From the NCBI GenBank assembly GCA_039640505.1, contig CP046865.1, positions 1,479,501-1,543,500 on the forward strand: DNA of 64,000 bases, in the 5' to 3' direction. Below the pieces are notes generated by a model that did no database searches, was not told the origin of the DNA, and saw only the letters and a list, made by a program, of their open reading frames with translations. Below are positions 35,001 through 44,269 of the stretch, piece after piece; position 1 is the first letter of the stretch; each line of letters opens with the position of its first letter. This DNA comes from Rhodobacteraceae bacterium Araon29 (lineage in GTDB: Bacteria > Pseudomonadota > Alphaproteobacteria > Rhodobacterales > Rhodobacteraceae). Position numbers and translations under genes: made by a program.

Positions 35001-35953
35001 CTTTCGTGCCACCCTTGCCCGTTCTTGCGATGTTTCTTGATTTGCCTCTCTTGAGCGGTGATGAAGTGCCCCATGCGCCGCATATTGCAGTTGCCGCAGA
35101 GCCATGGCCCGGCAGTGTAGCGATCTATAGTTCGGATCAAGATGCAGATTACCACTTAGATCACCTTGTTTATCATCGCTCAAAGATAGGTCAGGTGCTT
35201 GAGCCACTGCCGGCAGGGCCACTGGGGCTTATAGATCAGGGACATGTTTTGCGGGTTACATTGCGAAATGCAGATTTGCGTTCGGTGTCCGAGACAGCCC
35301 TGTTGGCGGGAAAAAACATTGCTGCAATCGGTGATGGAAGCGCTGCGAATTGGGAAGTGATACAGTTTCAAAATGCTGAATTGATTGGCAAGGATGAATA
35401 TCAGCTTTCAGGTTTGCTGCGTGGGCAAGCAGGTAGCGATGCCGCAATGCGTGATGTTTGGCCCAAAGGAAGCCTGTTTGTCCTGCTTGACGGGGCTCCG
35501 GTTCAATTGGACCTTAAATCTGCAAACCGTCAAGTCGAACGCCACTACCGGATTGGCCCGGCCAAGCGTGCCTTTGATGATCCCACATATCGCCATCAAA
35601 CCCATAGCTTGTCGGGCATAGGACTGCGGCCATATCGGCCCTGTCATTTGACGGTGAAGGCAGGTGATGGCGGCCTTGATATTGCTTGGATACGGCGGGG
35701 CCGGATCGATGCCAACCCATGGTCTGAAACCGAGATCCCGCTTGGTGAAACCTTTGAGCGCTATCGTGTTCGTGTCATCGGTGGCGGGCAGGTGCTCCGC
35801 GAGCATTTGGTCAGCGATCCATCATGGCAATATTCCAAAGAGTTTCAGGATATTGACAATCCGAGCGGTGAAAATCTGCCCATTTGGCTAGAGGTGGCGC
35901 AAATTTCTGAGCGTTTTGGAGTAGGACCTAGCGCAGGTATAACACTTCCATGA
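32021..35953 (+). CDS. Gene transfer agent baseplate megatron / host specificity protein (g15)
   Basis: The 1310-residue protein equals RcGTA g15 in length. After a hydrophobic start (ALGAGLGSSLSSTFLGLSMT) comes the baseplate part with RIGGQLIWASQFEE and SYSVSLAIGLCHGEITHVSR, then from about residue 420 a TIM-barrel glycoside-hydrolase-like domain (YKRMVLHYAFLCQAAGGVSA, FIGIDNYMPLSDW, PIWFTEIGCAALD) and a C-terminal phage-tail domain (LSGLLRGQAGSDAAM). It forms the tail tip and touches the recipient cell. It starts on the last base of g14. Confidence 0.95.
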   Translation: MATVVFSALGAGLGSSLSSTFLGLSMTAVGRFAGAAVGRVVDAQLMGQGSEPVEVGRLDRLRFTQVGEGQPIAQVYGRTRIGGQLIWASQFEEAINPTGGSSSSKIEPGVAEKKSYSYSVSLAIGLCHGEITHVSRVWADGVELGLSDINMRVHTGSETQLPDLKIEAVEGTGKAPAYRGIAYVVIEDLLLSQFGNRVPQFNFEVCRPAQSQIGLDPEVAELVQAVTVMPGTGEYALATTKVSYDYGQGQSRTANVNSPAGVADITASLTMLSNELPKCGAASLVVSWFGGDLRCAECQLRPKVEQHKTEGAEMAWQVAGLDRAKAEQVLMSADGRPIYGGTPSDAGVIEAIKALKAAGQDVMFYPFILMDQAAGNELPDPYSDTLGQLALPWRGRITLSKAPSVLASPDQSSVAANEVKQFFGQAKASDFSIVNNEVRYDGPDEWSYKRMVLHYAFLCQAAGGVSAFCIGSEMRGLMQIRGADNTFVAVQEMRKLAADVSAVLGPKTKLGYAADWSEYSGYQPLDGSGDKFFHLDHLWADRNIDFIGIDNYMPLSDWQDGDTHRDANWGSIYNIDYLKANIEGGEGYDWYYQTDAARKAQSRKPITDDTDAEPWIWRYKDIRNWWSNPHHDRHSGVRQAVATDWVPMSKPIWFTEIGCAALDKATNQPNKFLDPKSSESDFPYFSNGQRDEYIQMQYLRALTTYWADPVKNPVSPLYHAPMIDMTRAFVWAWDARPYPWFPRADDLWSDGANYARGHWINGRVSGASLASVVAEICEKSGFSHYDVSQLHGYLRGYHLTQVTTARSLLQPLAQRYGFDAVDDCGRLKFLPRNAGVVHDVPPSHLVDSSELASLVETTRDSTPDLTGRVQMTFAEADGHYQVRSAEVILASDQTHAVTNHQTSLVMTPQEARQTLERWLIETRVARDSIRFGLPLSKRSIGPGDRVRMTVNDAQGIYRVDHAELGQFQLITATRIEPSVYQPSPYSDASVSLKPFVPPLPVLAMFLDLPLLSGDEVPHAPHIAVAAEPWPGSVAIYSSDQDADYHLDHLVYHRSKIGQVLEPLPAGPLGLIDQGHVLRVTLRNADLRSVSETALLAGKNIAAIGDGSAANWEVIQFQNAELIGKDEYQLSGLLRGQAGSDAAMRDVWPKGSLFVLLDGAPVQLDLKSANRQVERHYRIGPAKRAFDDPTYRHQTHSLSGIGLRPYRPCHLTVKAGDGGLDIAWIRRGRIDANPWSETEIPLGETFERYRVRVIGGGQVLREHLVSDPSWQYSKEFQDIDNPSGENLPIWLEVAQISERFGVGPSAGITLP

Positions 35954-36285
35954 GACCTTTGATGCATGGCGATCTGGTGGCCGCGGGCCGCGCTCTTCTG
36001 TCGGTGCCTCCAGCCTGCCGGCAGGCACATATCCGCACGCTCATCATTCGAAGCCGGGCTGCAGACCGATATAGAAAACGGTATGGTAAAAGCCACCGTG
36101 ACTGGGGGGAAGGGTCGTTGATGAGCTGCGCACGCTATTGTATCCAACCAATAGAGCCACCCTTGTGCGATCCCAATTATGCGCAGGCTTTACGCTGCGT
36201 TTTGCAAGCAGCAGCGCCAAGCCTATCCTCTTGCGCAGCCAATACACAGCTGCAGGGCTGGGTTCAGTTCAAGGCGCGCCTTTGA
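35950..36285 (+). CDS. Small conserved protein following g15
   Basis: The 111-residue product overlaps the g15 stop (ATGA) and so is translated with the GTA. Its N-terminal half, MRPLMHGDLVAAGRALLSVP, then RAADRYRKRYGKSHRDWGEG and SLMSCAR, resembles a small family often found directly after g15 in Rhodobacterales. The C-terminal third (after residue 75) runs into the convergent DksA-like gene and looks unconserved; four cysteines are scattered there. Role unknown; it was not among the structural components I know from the particle. Confidence 0.6.
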   Translation: MRPLMHGDLVAAGRALLSVPPACRQAHIRTLIIRSRAADRYRKRYGKSHRDWGEGSLMSCARYCIQPIEPPLCDPNYAQALRCVLQAAAPSLSSCAANTQLQGWVQFKARL

Positions 36286-36561
36286 GATAAGATCGCCGCA
36301 ATCGTTGCAGTAGCCAAAGTCACCTTCCTCAATCCGCGTCAATGCTTGCAATAGGGCTTGGCGCAGGCCATCACGTCGGATTTGATGCGCCCTAGCCATT
36401 GCCTGAGCTTGTAGCGCGTCCATGCGGCTAAGGCGTCCAACAGACTGCTGATCCAACTCAACTGTTTGCTGGCTCTCTGCTCCTAAAGTATTTTCTTTGT
36501 CAATTTCGGCTAGTTTTTTCTGTATTAACCGGCGGAAATCGGATAAAATAACATCATCCAT
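36223..36561 (-). CDS. DksA/TraR-type zinc-finger protein
   Basis: The 112-residue protein has a long helical N-terminal part (LSDFRRLIQKKLAEIDKENT and RMDALQAQAMARAHQIRRDG) and the C4 zinc finger FGYCNDCGDLI...LCIGCARG of the DksA/TraR family, which acts in the RNA polymerase secondary channel. It lacks the two coiled-coil-tip aspartates (DxxDxA) at the place I would expect them, so it may be one of the short TraR-like forms. Its 3' end overlaps the end of the post-g15 gene by 63 bases on the opposite strand. Confidence 0.82.
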   Translation of the reverse strand: MDDVILSDFRRLIQKKLAEIDKENTLGAESQQTVELDQQSVGRLSRMDALQAQAMARAHQIRRDGLRQALLQALTRIEEGDFGYCNDCGDLISKARLELNPALQLCIGCARG

Positions 36562-36653
36562 AAACTTTTGGCCTCAGGCGCATTGAATTTATCTGATGTT
36601 GCCTATTTATGCCTTAAGGTGCAAGCAAGGTGTTGGATTTAGGAGCAGGTCCA

Positions 36654-37472
36654 TTGGCTAACATTCATAGCAAGATAAAAGAAATTGACCCAGTATGGGG
36701 TAAAATTCGCGTTGAAGCAGAAGAAGCCGTACAAACAGAGCCTTTGCTTGGCGCCTTGTTTCACAAGAATGTGCTTCAGCATGACACCATTGACATGGCC
36801 TTGGCACATCGGATTTCGCTTAAACTGGCATCGAATGAGATGTCCGAGCAGTATGTGCGAGAAATTTGTGACCTTGCATATCGCGGGGACTCAGAGCTTG
36901 CCAGTTCTGCACGCGCAGACATTATGGCAGTTTTTGATCGCGACCCTGCCTGCCACCGGTTTTTGCAACCGCTGCTTTATTTCAAAGGGTTCCAAGCGGT
37001 TCAAGCCTACCGCGTGGCACATTGGCTGTGGTTGAACGAGCAAAAAGATCTTGCCTATTTCATGCAGTCGCGCATTTCCGAAGTTTTTGGTATCGACATT
37101 CACCCCGGTGCGTTGATCGGTAAAGGCTTGATGATAGATCATGCACATTCAATTGTGATCGGCGAGACTGCCGTGGTTGGAGATAATGTCTCAATGCTGC
37201 ACTCTGTGACCCTTGGTGGAACCGGCAAGCAAGAAGAAGACCGCCATCCCAAAATTGGTGATGGGGTGCTGATCGGGGCAGGGGCGAAAGTTCTTGGCAA
37301 TATCAGCGTTGGGGCGTGTTCACGCATCGCAGCTGGATCAGTTGTTCTTAGCCCCGTACCTGAAAAAACTACGGTTGCAGGCGTTCCGGCAGAGGTTGTT
37401 GGAAAAGCAGGCTGCGCGACCCCATCAGTTACGATGGATCAGCTTTTGGCCAGTGAGCAATCAACTCAGTAA
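36654..37472 (+). CDS. cysE: Serine O-acetyltransferase
   Basis: The 272-residue enzyme acetylates serine with acetyl-CoA in the first step of cysteine synthesis. The N-terminal helical domain (IHSKIKEIDPVWGKIRVEAE) is followed by DIHPGALIGKGLMIDHAHSI, VIGETAVVGDNVSMLHSVTL and GGTGKQEEDRHPKIGDGVLI, the left-handed beta-helix with the catalytic His and Asp. I prefer the TTG at 36654, since AGGAG lies 8 bases before it and the product then starts MANIHSKIKEID as in relatives; a GTG at 36630 would add 8 residues. Confidence 0.92.
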   Translation: MANIHSKIKEIDPVWGKIRVEAEEAVQTEPLLGALFHKNVLQHDTIDMALAHRISLKLASNEMSEQYVREICDLAYRGDSELASSARADIMAVFDRDPACHRFLQPLLYFKGFQAVQAYRVAHWLWLNEQKDLAYFMQSRISEVFGIDIHPGALIGKGLMIDHAHSIVIGETAVVGDNVSMLHSVTLGGTGKQEEDRHPKIGDGVLIGAGAKVLGNISVGACSRIAAGSVVLSPVPEKTTVAGVPAEVVGKAGCATPSVTMDQLLASEQSTQ

Positions 37473-37591
37473 GAGTTGAACTAACCCTTCATGATCGCCG
37501 TTGGCTTTTCGATACTCTAGAGTGCTCAAATACAATTGGAAAAGGCGGTACCTGACCGCGCCGTCCCAGAAATTTCAATTTTGCAGTTAAA

Positions 37592-38908
37592 TTAGACCAA
37601 CATTGCGATCGGGTTTTCTAGGTTATCGACGATCGCTTGCAGCAACTCGGCGCCTAAGGCGCCATCAATCACCCGGTGATCCACCGATAATGTCACCGAC
37701 ATCACGGTGGCAACCTCAAGATCACCATCGGCATTGACCACGGGTCGTTTTTTACCAGCGCCCACTGCAAGAATAGCGCCATGCGGTGGGTTGATCACCG
37801 CATCAAAATTATCAATCCCAAACATTCCGAGGTTTGATATGGCAAAGCTGCCGCCCTGATATTCATGCGGAGCTAGCCTTTTGTCTTTGGCGCGCGCAGC
37901 AAGATCTTTCATTTCGGCGCTGAGCTGCGACAGAGTTTTTTGCTCGGCATCCTGAAGAACCGGTGTGAACAACCCGCCCTCGATCGCCACCGCAACTGCC
38001 ACATCAGATGGGGTGAGTTGCAGCACGCGATCGCCCGCCCAAACAGCGTTTGCGCTGGGCACAGATTGCAGCGCAAGCGCGCAGGCCTTGATGATGAAAT
38101 CATTGACCGACAGTTTAACATCGCGCGCGGCCAATTGCTTGTTCAAGTCGGCCCGAAACATGAGTAGCCGGTCAATTTTAATGTCCCGCCGCAGATAGAA
38201 ATGAGGAACGGTTTGTTTGGCTTCTGTCAGCCGCGCAGCGATGGTTTTGCGCATGCCGTCCAATTGAATTTCCTGATAATCGCGCCCTTGATACATCTTT
38301 AGGATGGTTTCGGTTGCAGGGCCGGCCGGCATGGCCGCAGGTGCGCTTGCAGGCGCGGGGCTTACGGCGCCTGTTGGTTGACCTTGAGCCGCTTCAACAT
38401 CTGCTTTGACAATTCGTCCATGTGGGCCTGATCCCTGCAAAGAAGCAAGATCAACACCTGTTTCAGCAGCCAGCCTCCGCGCAAGCGGTGAGGCAAATAC
38501 CCGATTGCCTTTCAGGGCAGGGGCATTAGAGGTTTGCGGCGCAGCAGAGGTATCCGTGCTAGACGGCTTGGACGGTTCGGCGGATGGCTCTGGCTGCTGC
38601 GGCTTGTCACTTTCTGGGGCCGGTGTTTTACTGCCGCCAGGGGTTGCCAAATCCTCGGCGGTTTCCCCATCCTCAAGCAAGACAGCGATAGCACTGTTAA
38701 CAGCCACGTTTTCAGTGCCTTCGTCTACATAAATTTTTCCAATGACACCTTCGTCAACCGCTTCAAATTCCATTGTGGCTTTGTCGGTTTCGATCTCGGC
38801 AATGACATCGCCGGATTGCACGCTATCGCCTTCTTTGATCAGCCATTTGGCAAGTGTTCCTGTTTCCATCGTTGGGGACAGCGCTGGCATGAGAATTTCT
38901 ATAGGCAT
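37592..38908 (-). CDS. pdhC: Pyruvate dehydrogenase E2, dihydrolipoamide acetyltransferase
   Basis: The 438-residue enzyme has one lipoyl domain (residues 1-78, lipoyl Lys in [10 protein letters not shown]), a Pro/Ala/Ser-rich linker, the E1/E3-binding domain ([35 protein letters not shown]) and the catalytic domain ending in [20 protein letters not shown] with the catalytic His. It transfers acetyl groups to CoA. It is the last gene of the pdhA-pdhB-pdhC operon; no E3 (lpd) gene follows in the window. Confidence 0.95.
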   Translation of the reverse strand: MPIEILMPALSPTMETGTLAKWLIKEGDSVQSGDVIAEIETDKATMEFEAVDEGVIGKIYVDEGTENVAVNSAIAVLLEDGETAEDLATPGGSKTPAPESDKPQQPEPSAEPSKPSSTDTSAAPQTSNAPALKGNRVFASPLARRLAAETGVDLASLQGSGPHGRIVKADVEAAQGQPTGAVSPAPASAPAAMPAGPATETILKMYQGRDYQEIQLDGMRKTIAARLTEAKQTVPHFYLRRDIKIDRLLMFRADLNKQLAARDVKLSVNDFIIKACALALQSVPSANAVWAGDRVLQLTPSDVAVAVAIEGGLFTPVLQDAEQKTLSQLSAEMKDLAARAKDKRLAPHEYQGGSFAISNLGMFGIDNFDAVINPPHGAILAVGAGKKRPVVNADGDLEVATVMSVTLSVDHRVIDGALGAELLQAIVDNLENPIAMLV

Positions 38909-38920
38909 GATCTGCGCTCC

Positions 38921-40306
38921 TTAACGATAGGTGACTTTTTTGACCGCTGAGATCACTTCATCCGTGGTCACCAAGGCCAGTTTTTCCAAATTCGCGGCAT
39001 AGGGCATGGGTACATCTTTGCCGGTGCAATTGATCACCGGTGCATCGAGGTAATCGAACGCCTGCTGCATAATGACCGCAGACAGATGGTTGCCGATGGC
39101 GCCCACAGGAAAGCCTTCTTCCACGGTGACGCAGCGGTTGGTTTTTTGTACCGATGCCAGTACCGTCTCATAGTCAATCGGCCGCAAGCTACGAAGGTCG
39201 ATGACCTCGGCGCTTATCCCTTCCTCGGCCAGCTTATCGGCCGCCTCTAGGGCGTAATGCATACCGATGCCGAAACTGACAAGCGTGACATCGCTGCCTT
39301 CGCGCCAAATCCGCGCCTTACCAAAAGGCACTGTGAAATCATCCAGCACAGGCACATCAAAACTGCGCCCATAGAGGATTTCGTTTTCCAAAAAGATCAC
39401 CGGGTTGTCATCGCGGATTGCAGATTTCAAAAGCCCTTTGGCATCCGAGGCTGAGAAAGGCATGACCACTTTGAGGCCCGGAATATGCGCATACCATGCG
39501 GCGTAATCCTGACTATGTTGCGCGCCCACCCGTGCGGCCGCGCCATTGGGGCCGCGAAAGACCATTGGCGCGCCCATTTGGCCGCCGGACATGTAAAGCG
39601 TCTTGGCGGCTGAGTTGATGATTTGGTCAATCGCCTGCATGGCAAAGTTAAAGGTCATAAATTCCACAATTGGGCGTAGTCCGCCAAAAGACGCACCCAC
39701 TGCAATACCGGCAAAACCATGTTCTGTGATCGGGGTGTCGATCACTCGCTTGGCGCCAAATTCGTCAAGCAGACCCTGCGAAATTTTGTAGGCGCCTTGA
39801 TATTCGGCAACCTCTTCACCCATCAAGAACACTGCATCATTGCCGCGCATCTCTTCAGCCATCGCATCGCGCAAAGCTTCACGGACGGTTTGCTGTTTCA
39901 GCTCGGTGCCCTCGGGCCAGTCTGGTGTGCTGTCATGAGCTGGACTGATCGGAGCGGCAGGCGCCGTAGCCTCTGCTGCAGGCGCTGTTATCTCAGGGGC
40001 GGGCTCTGATGCCTCTTGCGGGGCCGGTTCGCTGGATGTTGCATCAGCGCTATCGGCGCTTTCGCCCTCTTCCAAAAGCACGGCAATTGCGCTGTTTACT
40101 TTGACGTTTTCGGTGCCCTCTGCGACTAGGATTTTGCCAATAACCCCTTCGTCGACGGCTTCAAATTCCATCGTGGCTTTATCAGTTTCAATTTCCGCTA
40201 TAATGTCGCCTGAGGCCACGCTATCGCCTTCGCTGACCAGCCATTTTGCCAGAGTGCCTTCTTCCATTGTTGGGGACAGGGCCGGCATAAGAATTTCGGT
40301 TGCCAT
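38921..40306 (-). CDS. pdhB: Pyruvate dehydrogenase E1 beta subunit with N-terminal lipoyl domain
   Basis: Of 461 residues, the first 80 are a lipoyl domain ([18 protein letters not shown]) nearly identical to that of the neighbouring E2, followed by an Ala/Pro/Glu linker (residues 85-130) and the E1-beta fold: [59 protein letters not shown], and the transketolase C domain. The extra lipoyl domain is a known feature of alphaproteobacterial E1-beta and lets the subunit carry acetyl groups itself. Confidence 0.95.
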   Translation of the reverse strand: MATEILMPALSPTMEEGTLAKWLVSEGDSVASGDIIAEIETDKATMEFEAVDEGVIGKILVAEGTENVKVNSAIAVLLEEGESADSADATSSEPAPQEASEPAPEITAPAAEATAPAAPISPAHDSTPDWPEGTELKQQTVREALRDAMAEEMRGNDAVFLMGEEVAEYQGAYKISQGLLDEFGAKRVIDTPITEHGFAGIAVGASFGGLRPIVEFMTFNFAMQAIDQIINSAAKTLYMSGGQMGAPMVFRGPNGAAARVGAQHSQDYAAWYAHIPGLKVVMPFSASDAKGLLKSAIRDDNPVIFLENEILYGRSFDVPVLDDFTVPFGKARIWREGSDVTLVSFGIGMHYALEAADKLAEEGISAEVIDLRSLRPIDYETVLASVQKTNRCVTVEEGFPVGAIGNHLSAVIMQQAFDYLDAPVINCTGKDVPMPYAANLEKLALVTTDEVISAVKKVTYR

Positions 40307-40326
40307 CTTTTAACTCTCCTTATGCC

Positions 40327-41316
40327 TTACGCGTAAATATCTGTCCAAAGCTCTGATAGATCGGGCTCTGGGCTGTCTTTGGCAAATTCTGCCGACGCAT
40401 TGACGATTTCCTTGACCTTTTTGTCGATGGCCTTGAGATCATCTTCACTGGCGTGTTTTCCGGTTAGTAACATGGACCGGACGGTTTCAATCGGATCGCG
40501 CTCTTGGCGCATTTTCTGCACCTCTTCGCGGGTCCGGTATTTGGCCGGGTCTGACATTGAGTGGCCGCGATAGCGATAGGTTTTTACCTCTAGAATATAA
40601 GGGCCTTTGCCCGCTCTACAGTGCGCAACTGCTTTTTGCCCCGCTGCCTTTACCGCCAGAACATCCATACCGTCGACCGCTTCGCCCGGGATGCCAAAGG
40701 CTTCTCCGCGCACATAAAGATCAGGCGTTGATGTTGATCTCTTTTGTGCAGTTCCCATAGCATATTGGTTGTTTTCAATCACAAAAATAACCGGAAGGTC
40801 CCAGATCGCTGCCATATTGAAGGTCTCATAAACCTGGCCCTGGTTGGCTGCACCGTCCCCGAAATAGGTGAAAGTGACACGATTATTTTCGAGATATTTG
40901 TCCGCAAAGGCGAGCCCTGCGCCAATTGGTACCTGCGCACCGACAATGCCGTGACCGCCATAAAAGTGCTTTTCTTTGCTAAACATATGCATTGAGCCGC
41001 CCTTACCTTTGGAATAGCCGTCAATGCGCCCAGTTAGCTCGGCCATCACCCCGTTGGGGTCCATCCCTGCGGCCAACATATGTCCGTGGTCCCGGTAAGA
41101 GGTTAGCCGTTTGTCGCCTTCCTCTGCGGCAGCCTCAAGACCCACAACAACAGCTTCCTGACCGATGTAAAGGTGACAGAAGCCGCCGATAAGCCCCATA
41201 CCGTAAAGCTGACCTGCTTTTTCTTCGAAGCGCCGGATGAGCAGCATATCTTCATAATATTGGGTCAGTTCCTGAGCTGAGATATTGGGCTTTGCTTTGG
41301 TTTTGCGTGCCGCCAT
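40327..41316 (-). CDS. pdhA: Pyruvate dehydrogenase E1 alpha subunit
   Basis: The 329-residue thiamine-diphosphate enzyme shows SYRDHGHMLAAGMDPNGVMA, KGGSMHMFSKEKHFYGGHGI, the ThDP/Mg motif GDGAANQGQVYETFN...NNQYAM and YRYRGHSMSDPAKYRTREEV, the phosphorylation-loop-like region. With PdhB it decarboxylates pyruvate. It precedes pdhB by 20 bases. Confidence 0.95.
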   Translation of the reverse strand: MAARKTKAKPNISAQELTQYYEDMLLIRRFEEKAGQLYGMGLIGGFCHLYIGQEAVVVGLEAAAEEGDKRLTSYRDHGHMLAAGMDPNGVMAELTGRIDGYSKGKGGSMHMFSKEKHFYGGHGIVGAQVPIGAGLAFADKYLENNRVTFTYFGDGAANQGQVYETFNMAAIWDLPVIFVIENNQYAMGTAQKRSTSTPDLYVRGEAFGIPGEAVDGMDVLAVKAAGQKAVAHCRAGKGPYILEVKTYRYRGHSMSDPAKYRTREEVQKMRQERDPIETVRSMLLTGKHASEDDLKAIDKKVKEIVNASAEFAKDSPEPDLSELWTDIYA

Positions 41317-41439
41317 AGATATACCCTCGGAAATAAATAGTTTAGCATTAAACTATCTCTTACAGGAAAAAATAGTTTTGTGCGAGAGGTAATTTTAGTT
41401 TGCATGGAGTAATGAGATAAACTGTTTTTAAACAACAGG

Positions 41440-41742
41440 TTAGTTGATCACAATTTCGTTTCCACGCACATATCCTAGGATATCGCGGGCTTGCTGATCC
41501 AAGAGATCAAGGTCTAGAAACTCGTCAGACATCCGCTTGGTCAGGTTTTCCATGTGCTGAACTTCGACCTGCAAAGCCAGCAGTTCACGCTCTAACTTAT
41601 TTGTTTCGCTTAGAATTTCTGCGCGGCGGAACAGCCCAAAGTCACCTTGAACGGCGGCAAAGGTGAAATACATCCCAAGACCAAAGGCCAGCCCAAAGGC
41701 GGCAATCAATCCCCATGCTGGATGGTGTCGCTGTGTCGTCAT
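41440..41742 (-). CDS. ftsB: Septum formation initiator (FtsB/DivIC family)
   Basis: The 100-residue protein has a short cytoplasmic start, one membrane helix (WGLIAAFGLAFGLGMYFTFA) and a periplasmic coiled coil (EILSETNKLERELLALQVEV, QHMENLTKRMSDEF) with the family end DLLDQQARDILGYV. FtsB links FtsL and FtsQ in the divisome. GAGG before the ATG at 41742 decides the start. Its place between aldolase and pdhA is the usual one in Rhodobacterales. Confidence 0.88.
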   Translation of the reverse strand: MTTQRHHPAWGLIAAFGLAFGLGMYFTFAAVQGDFGLFRRAEILSETNKLERELLALQVEVQHMENLTKRMSDEFLDLDLLDQQARDILGYVRGNEIVIN

Positions 41743-41887
41743 TCCTGCCTCATTGCCCATTATAGGTGGACTTTGAGGCAGTATTGCACAGGTGATTCGC
41801 TTTGTGAATCCCCCAAATGACGAAAATTAAACGATTTTTTTAATCCTCAACCACGTGGGGTGACGGTGGCCTCAAAAAACCGGTATT

Positions 41888-42781
41888 TTATCCTGCAACC
41901 GAGGCCTGATAAATGCCGTTGATGGATTGACCAAGTGCGTGATTAAAGTCTGCGTCGCTTTGCTGGGCGGATAGCCCTTCGGTTAGCGCACGTGAAAAAC
42001 TGGCGATCATACCGCTGTTTTGCGCTAGTTTGCCGTTTGCCTCTGTTCGGCTATAGCCGCCCGAGAGCGCCACAACCCTGAGAACCCGAGGATGGTTGAT
42101 CAACTCTTGATAGTGATTTACTGCTTCTGGCAAGGTCAATTTTAACGTCACCTGTTGATCGGTTGGCAATTGATTTAACCGCTCGAGCAGAGCGGCACTT
42201 AACTTGTCTTCCGCCTCCGCTTTATCCGCGATTGAAATGCTCACCTCTGGTTCCAGAATTGGCATTAATCCCGCGTCGATAATATCACTGCCGATGGCAA
42301 ATTGTTGAGCCACAATTTCGTCAATCCCAGTGGCATTGGCGCCATGGATTACCGAGCGCATTTTAGTGCCGAAGATGCCGGCGCTTTTTGCACGCTTTAA
42401 AAGCGCCGTAAGACCCGCAATGGGTTTCATCACTTGAACATCGTTTTGGGTCTCAGCCAGACCTTGATCAACCTTGAGAAATGGCACGACACCGCACTTT
42501 GACCAAAGATATTCCGCCACAGGGGTACCTTCGATATCGCGGTCCATTGTATTTTCAAACAAAATTGCCCCCACCACTTTTTCGCCAGTGAAAGAGGGTG
42601 ATTTAATAATCCGGCAGCGCATTTCATGGATACGGTCGAACATTTCAGCATTGGATGCATAGGCGTCTTCTTCAATCCCATAAAGGCGCAGCGCTTTGGG
42701 TGTTGATCCTCCACTTTGATCAAGGGCGGCGACAAACCCGGGCGCTGTTGCGATTTTTTGCATCTGCTGCTGGTCGGTCAT
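41888..42781 (-). CDS. Fructose-bisphosphate aldolase, class I
   Basis: The 297-residue protein is a class I (Schiff-base) aldolase of the short bacterial type: FVAALDQSGGSTPKALRLYG, ENTMDRDIEGTPVAEYLWSK, GVVPFLKVDQGL and MPILEPEVSI with EPE motif. It cleaves fructose-1,6-bisphosphate in glycolysis/gluconeogenesis and lies after pgk on the same strand. AAAGGACG before the ATG at 42781 sets the start; the longer frame to 42835 has no homology. Confidence 0.9.
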   Translation of the reverse strand: MTDQQQMQKIATAPGFVAALDQSGGSTPKALRLYGIEEDAYASNAEMFDRIHEMRCRIIKSPSFTGEKVVGAILFENTMDRDIEGTPVAEYLWSKCGVVPFLKVDQGLAETQNDVQVMKPIAGLTALLKRAKSAGIFGTKMRSVIHGANATGIDEIVAQQFAIGSDIIDAGLMPILEPEVSISIADKAEAEDKLSAALLERLNQLPTDQQVTLKLTLPEAVNHYQELINHPRVLRVVALSGGYSRTEANGKLAQNSGMIASFSRALTEGLSAQQSDADFNHALGQSINGIYQASVAG

Positions 42782-42944
42782 AGATAAGCGTCCTTTTACA
42801 AAAATTACCTTTTGCGCGCTGCTGTGGCGGCACAAATTCGTGTCATGAACATAGCCTTAAGGCAGTGATCGAACTGTGACAATTGTGGTAGCGCTATCAA
42901 CTCAAAATAAAGTGACAGCTCTGTATTTTTGAATTTCTTTGTTT

Positions 42945-44138
42945 CTAATCTCGGATCAGCGCGGCCACACCGGGCAGGGTTTTGCCTTCCATCCACTCAA
43001 GAAATGCACCCCCTGCGGTGGAGATATAGCTAAAGTCCTGCGCTGCGCCCGCTTTGTTCAGCGCCGCAACCGTATCGCCGCCGCCGGCCACGGAAATTAG
43101 CCCAGCTGACTGGCTTAGCTGCGCAGCTTGTGCCGCCGCAGCATTTGTGGCGCGATCAAAAGGCTCGATTTCAAACGCCCCTAGGGGGCCGTTCCAAATG
43201 AGTGTTTTTGCCTGCGTAAAACAGGCCACAATCCGCGCCACCGTTTGCGGACCGGCATCCAAGATCATCGCATTGGCAGGGCAGTCTTGGACCGGTAGCG
43301 TTTGATTTGGGGCATGGGCGGCAAAGTCCTGCGCCACCACGATGTCACTGGGCAGAATAATCTCGCATCCGGTTGTGGCGGCTTTCGCCAGGATGCTCAA
43401 AGCGGTTTCGGTCATGTCGTGCTCGGCCAGAGATTTGCCCACTGCAACGCCTTGCGCGGCCAGAAAGGTATTGGCCATGCCGCCGCCAATCACAAGGTGA
43501 TCAACCTTTTCTACAAGGTTGCCCAACAGGTCGAGTTTGGTGGACACTTTCGCGCCGCCCACCACCGCCACCACGGGCCGCTTTGGGGCGCCAAGCGCGC
43601 CTTCAAGCGCGCTAAGTTCTGCTGTCATCAACCGGCCGGCGCAGGCGGGCAGCAATCGGGCTAAACCTTCAGTGCTGGCATGGGCTCGGTGGGCAGCCGA
43701 AAATGCATCATTGCAATAGACATCGCCGATTTGCGCCAATGCGCTGACAAATGCGGCCTCGTTGTGCTCTTCTTCGGGGTGAAAGCGGGTGTTTTCCAAT
43801 AGCAAAACCTCACCTGCCTGCATCGCCTCTGCTGCCGTTTGTGCTTTGGGGCCAATGCAGTCTTCGGCAAAACCAATTGTCGTTTGCAGAGCCGATTGAA
43901 GCGCGGGAATAAGATGGCGCAGGCTCATTTCGGGCACCACTTTGCCTTTGGGCCGGCCAAAATGCGCGAGCAATATCGGCAGGCCTCCGGCTGCAAGAAT
44001 GGTTTTAACGGTGGGGACAATCTTTTCAATCCGTGTCGCATCGGTCACACGGGCTCCGTCCATCGGCACATTGATGTCGACGCGTGTCAAAACCCTTTTG
44101 TTCCTAAGGTCCATATTATCCAGCGTTTTCCAAGCCAT
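42945..44138 (-). CDS. pgk: Phosphoglycerate kinase
   Basis: The 397-residue enzyme has [49 protein letters not shown], and the C-terminal nucleotide motif [18 protein letters not shown] with [20 protein letters not shown]. It makes ATP from 1,3-bisphosphoglycerate. It opens the central-carbon block pgk-aldolase-ftsB-pdhABC on the minus strand and is divergent from the cyclophilin pair. Confidence 0.96.
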   Translation of the reverse strand: MAWKTLDNMDLRNKRVLTRVDINVPMDGARVTDATRIEKIVPTVKTILAAGGLPILLAHFGRPKGKVVPEMSLRHLIPALQSALQTTIGFAEDCIGPKAQTAAEAMQAGEVLLLENTRFHPEEEHNEAAFVSALAQIGDVYCNDAFSAAHRAHASTEGLARLLPACAGRLMTAELSALEGALGAPKRPVVAVVGGAKVSTKLDLLGNLVEKVDHLVIGGGMANTFLAAQGVAVGKSLAEHDMTETALSILAKAATTGCEIILPSDIVVAQDFAAHAPNQTLPVQDCPANAMILDAGPQTVARIVACFTQAKTLIWNGPLGAFEIEPFDRATNAAAAQAAQLSQSAGLISVAGGGDTVAALNKAGAAQDFSYISTAGGAFLEWMEGKTLPGVAALIRD

Positions 44139-44269
44139 CGGTGTATCCCCGTCCTTATTAACTTTACCCCGCGTCTTTTCCTATATTTGGCCTATGGTCA
44201 ATGCTGCACCTTGTTCCTTGCGACAAAGCAGCTTAGATAACCCGCTAAAGATCACCAAGGAGTCGCCGG

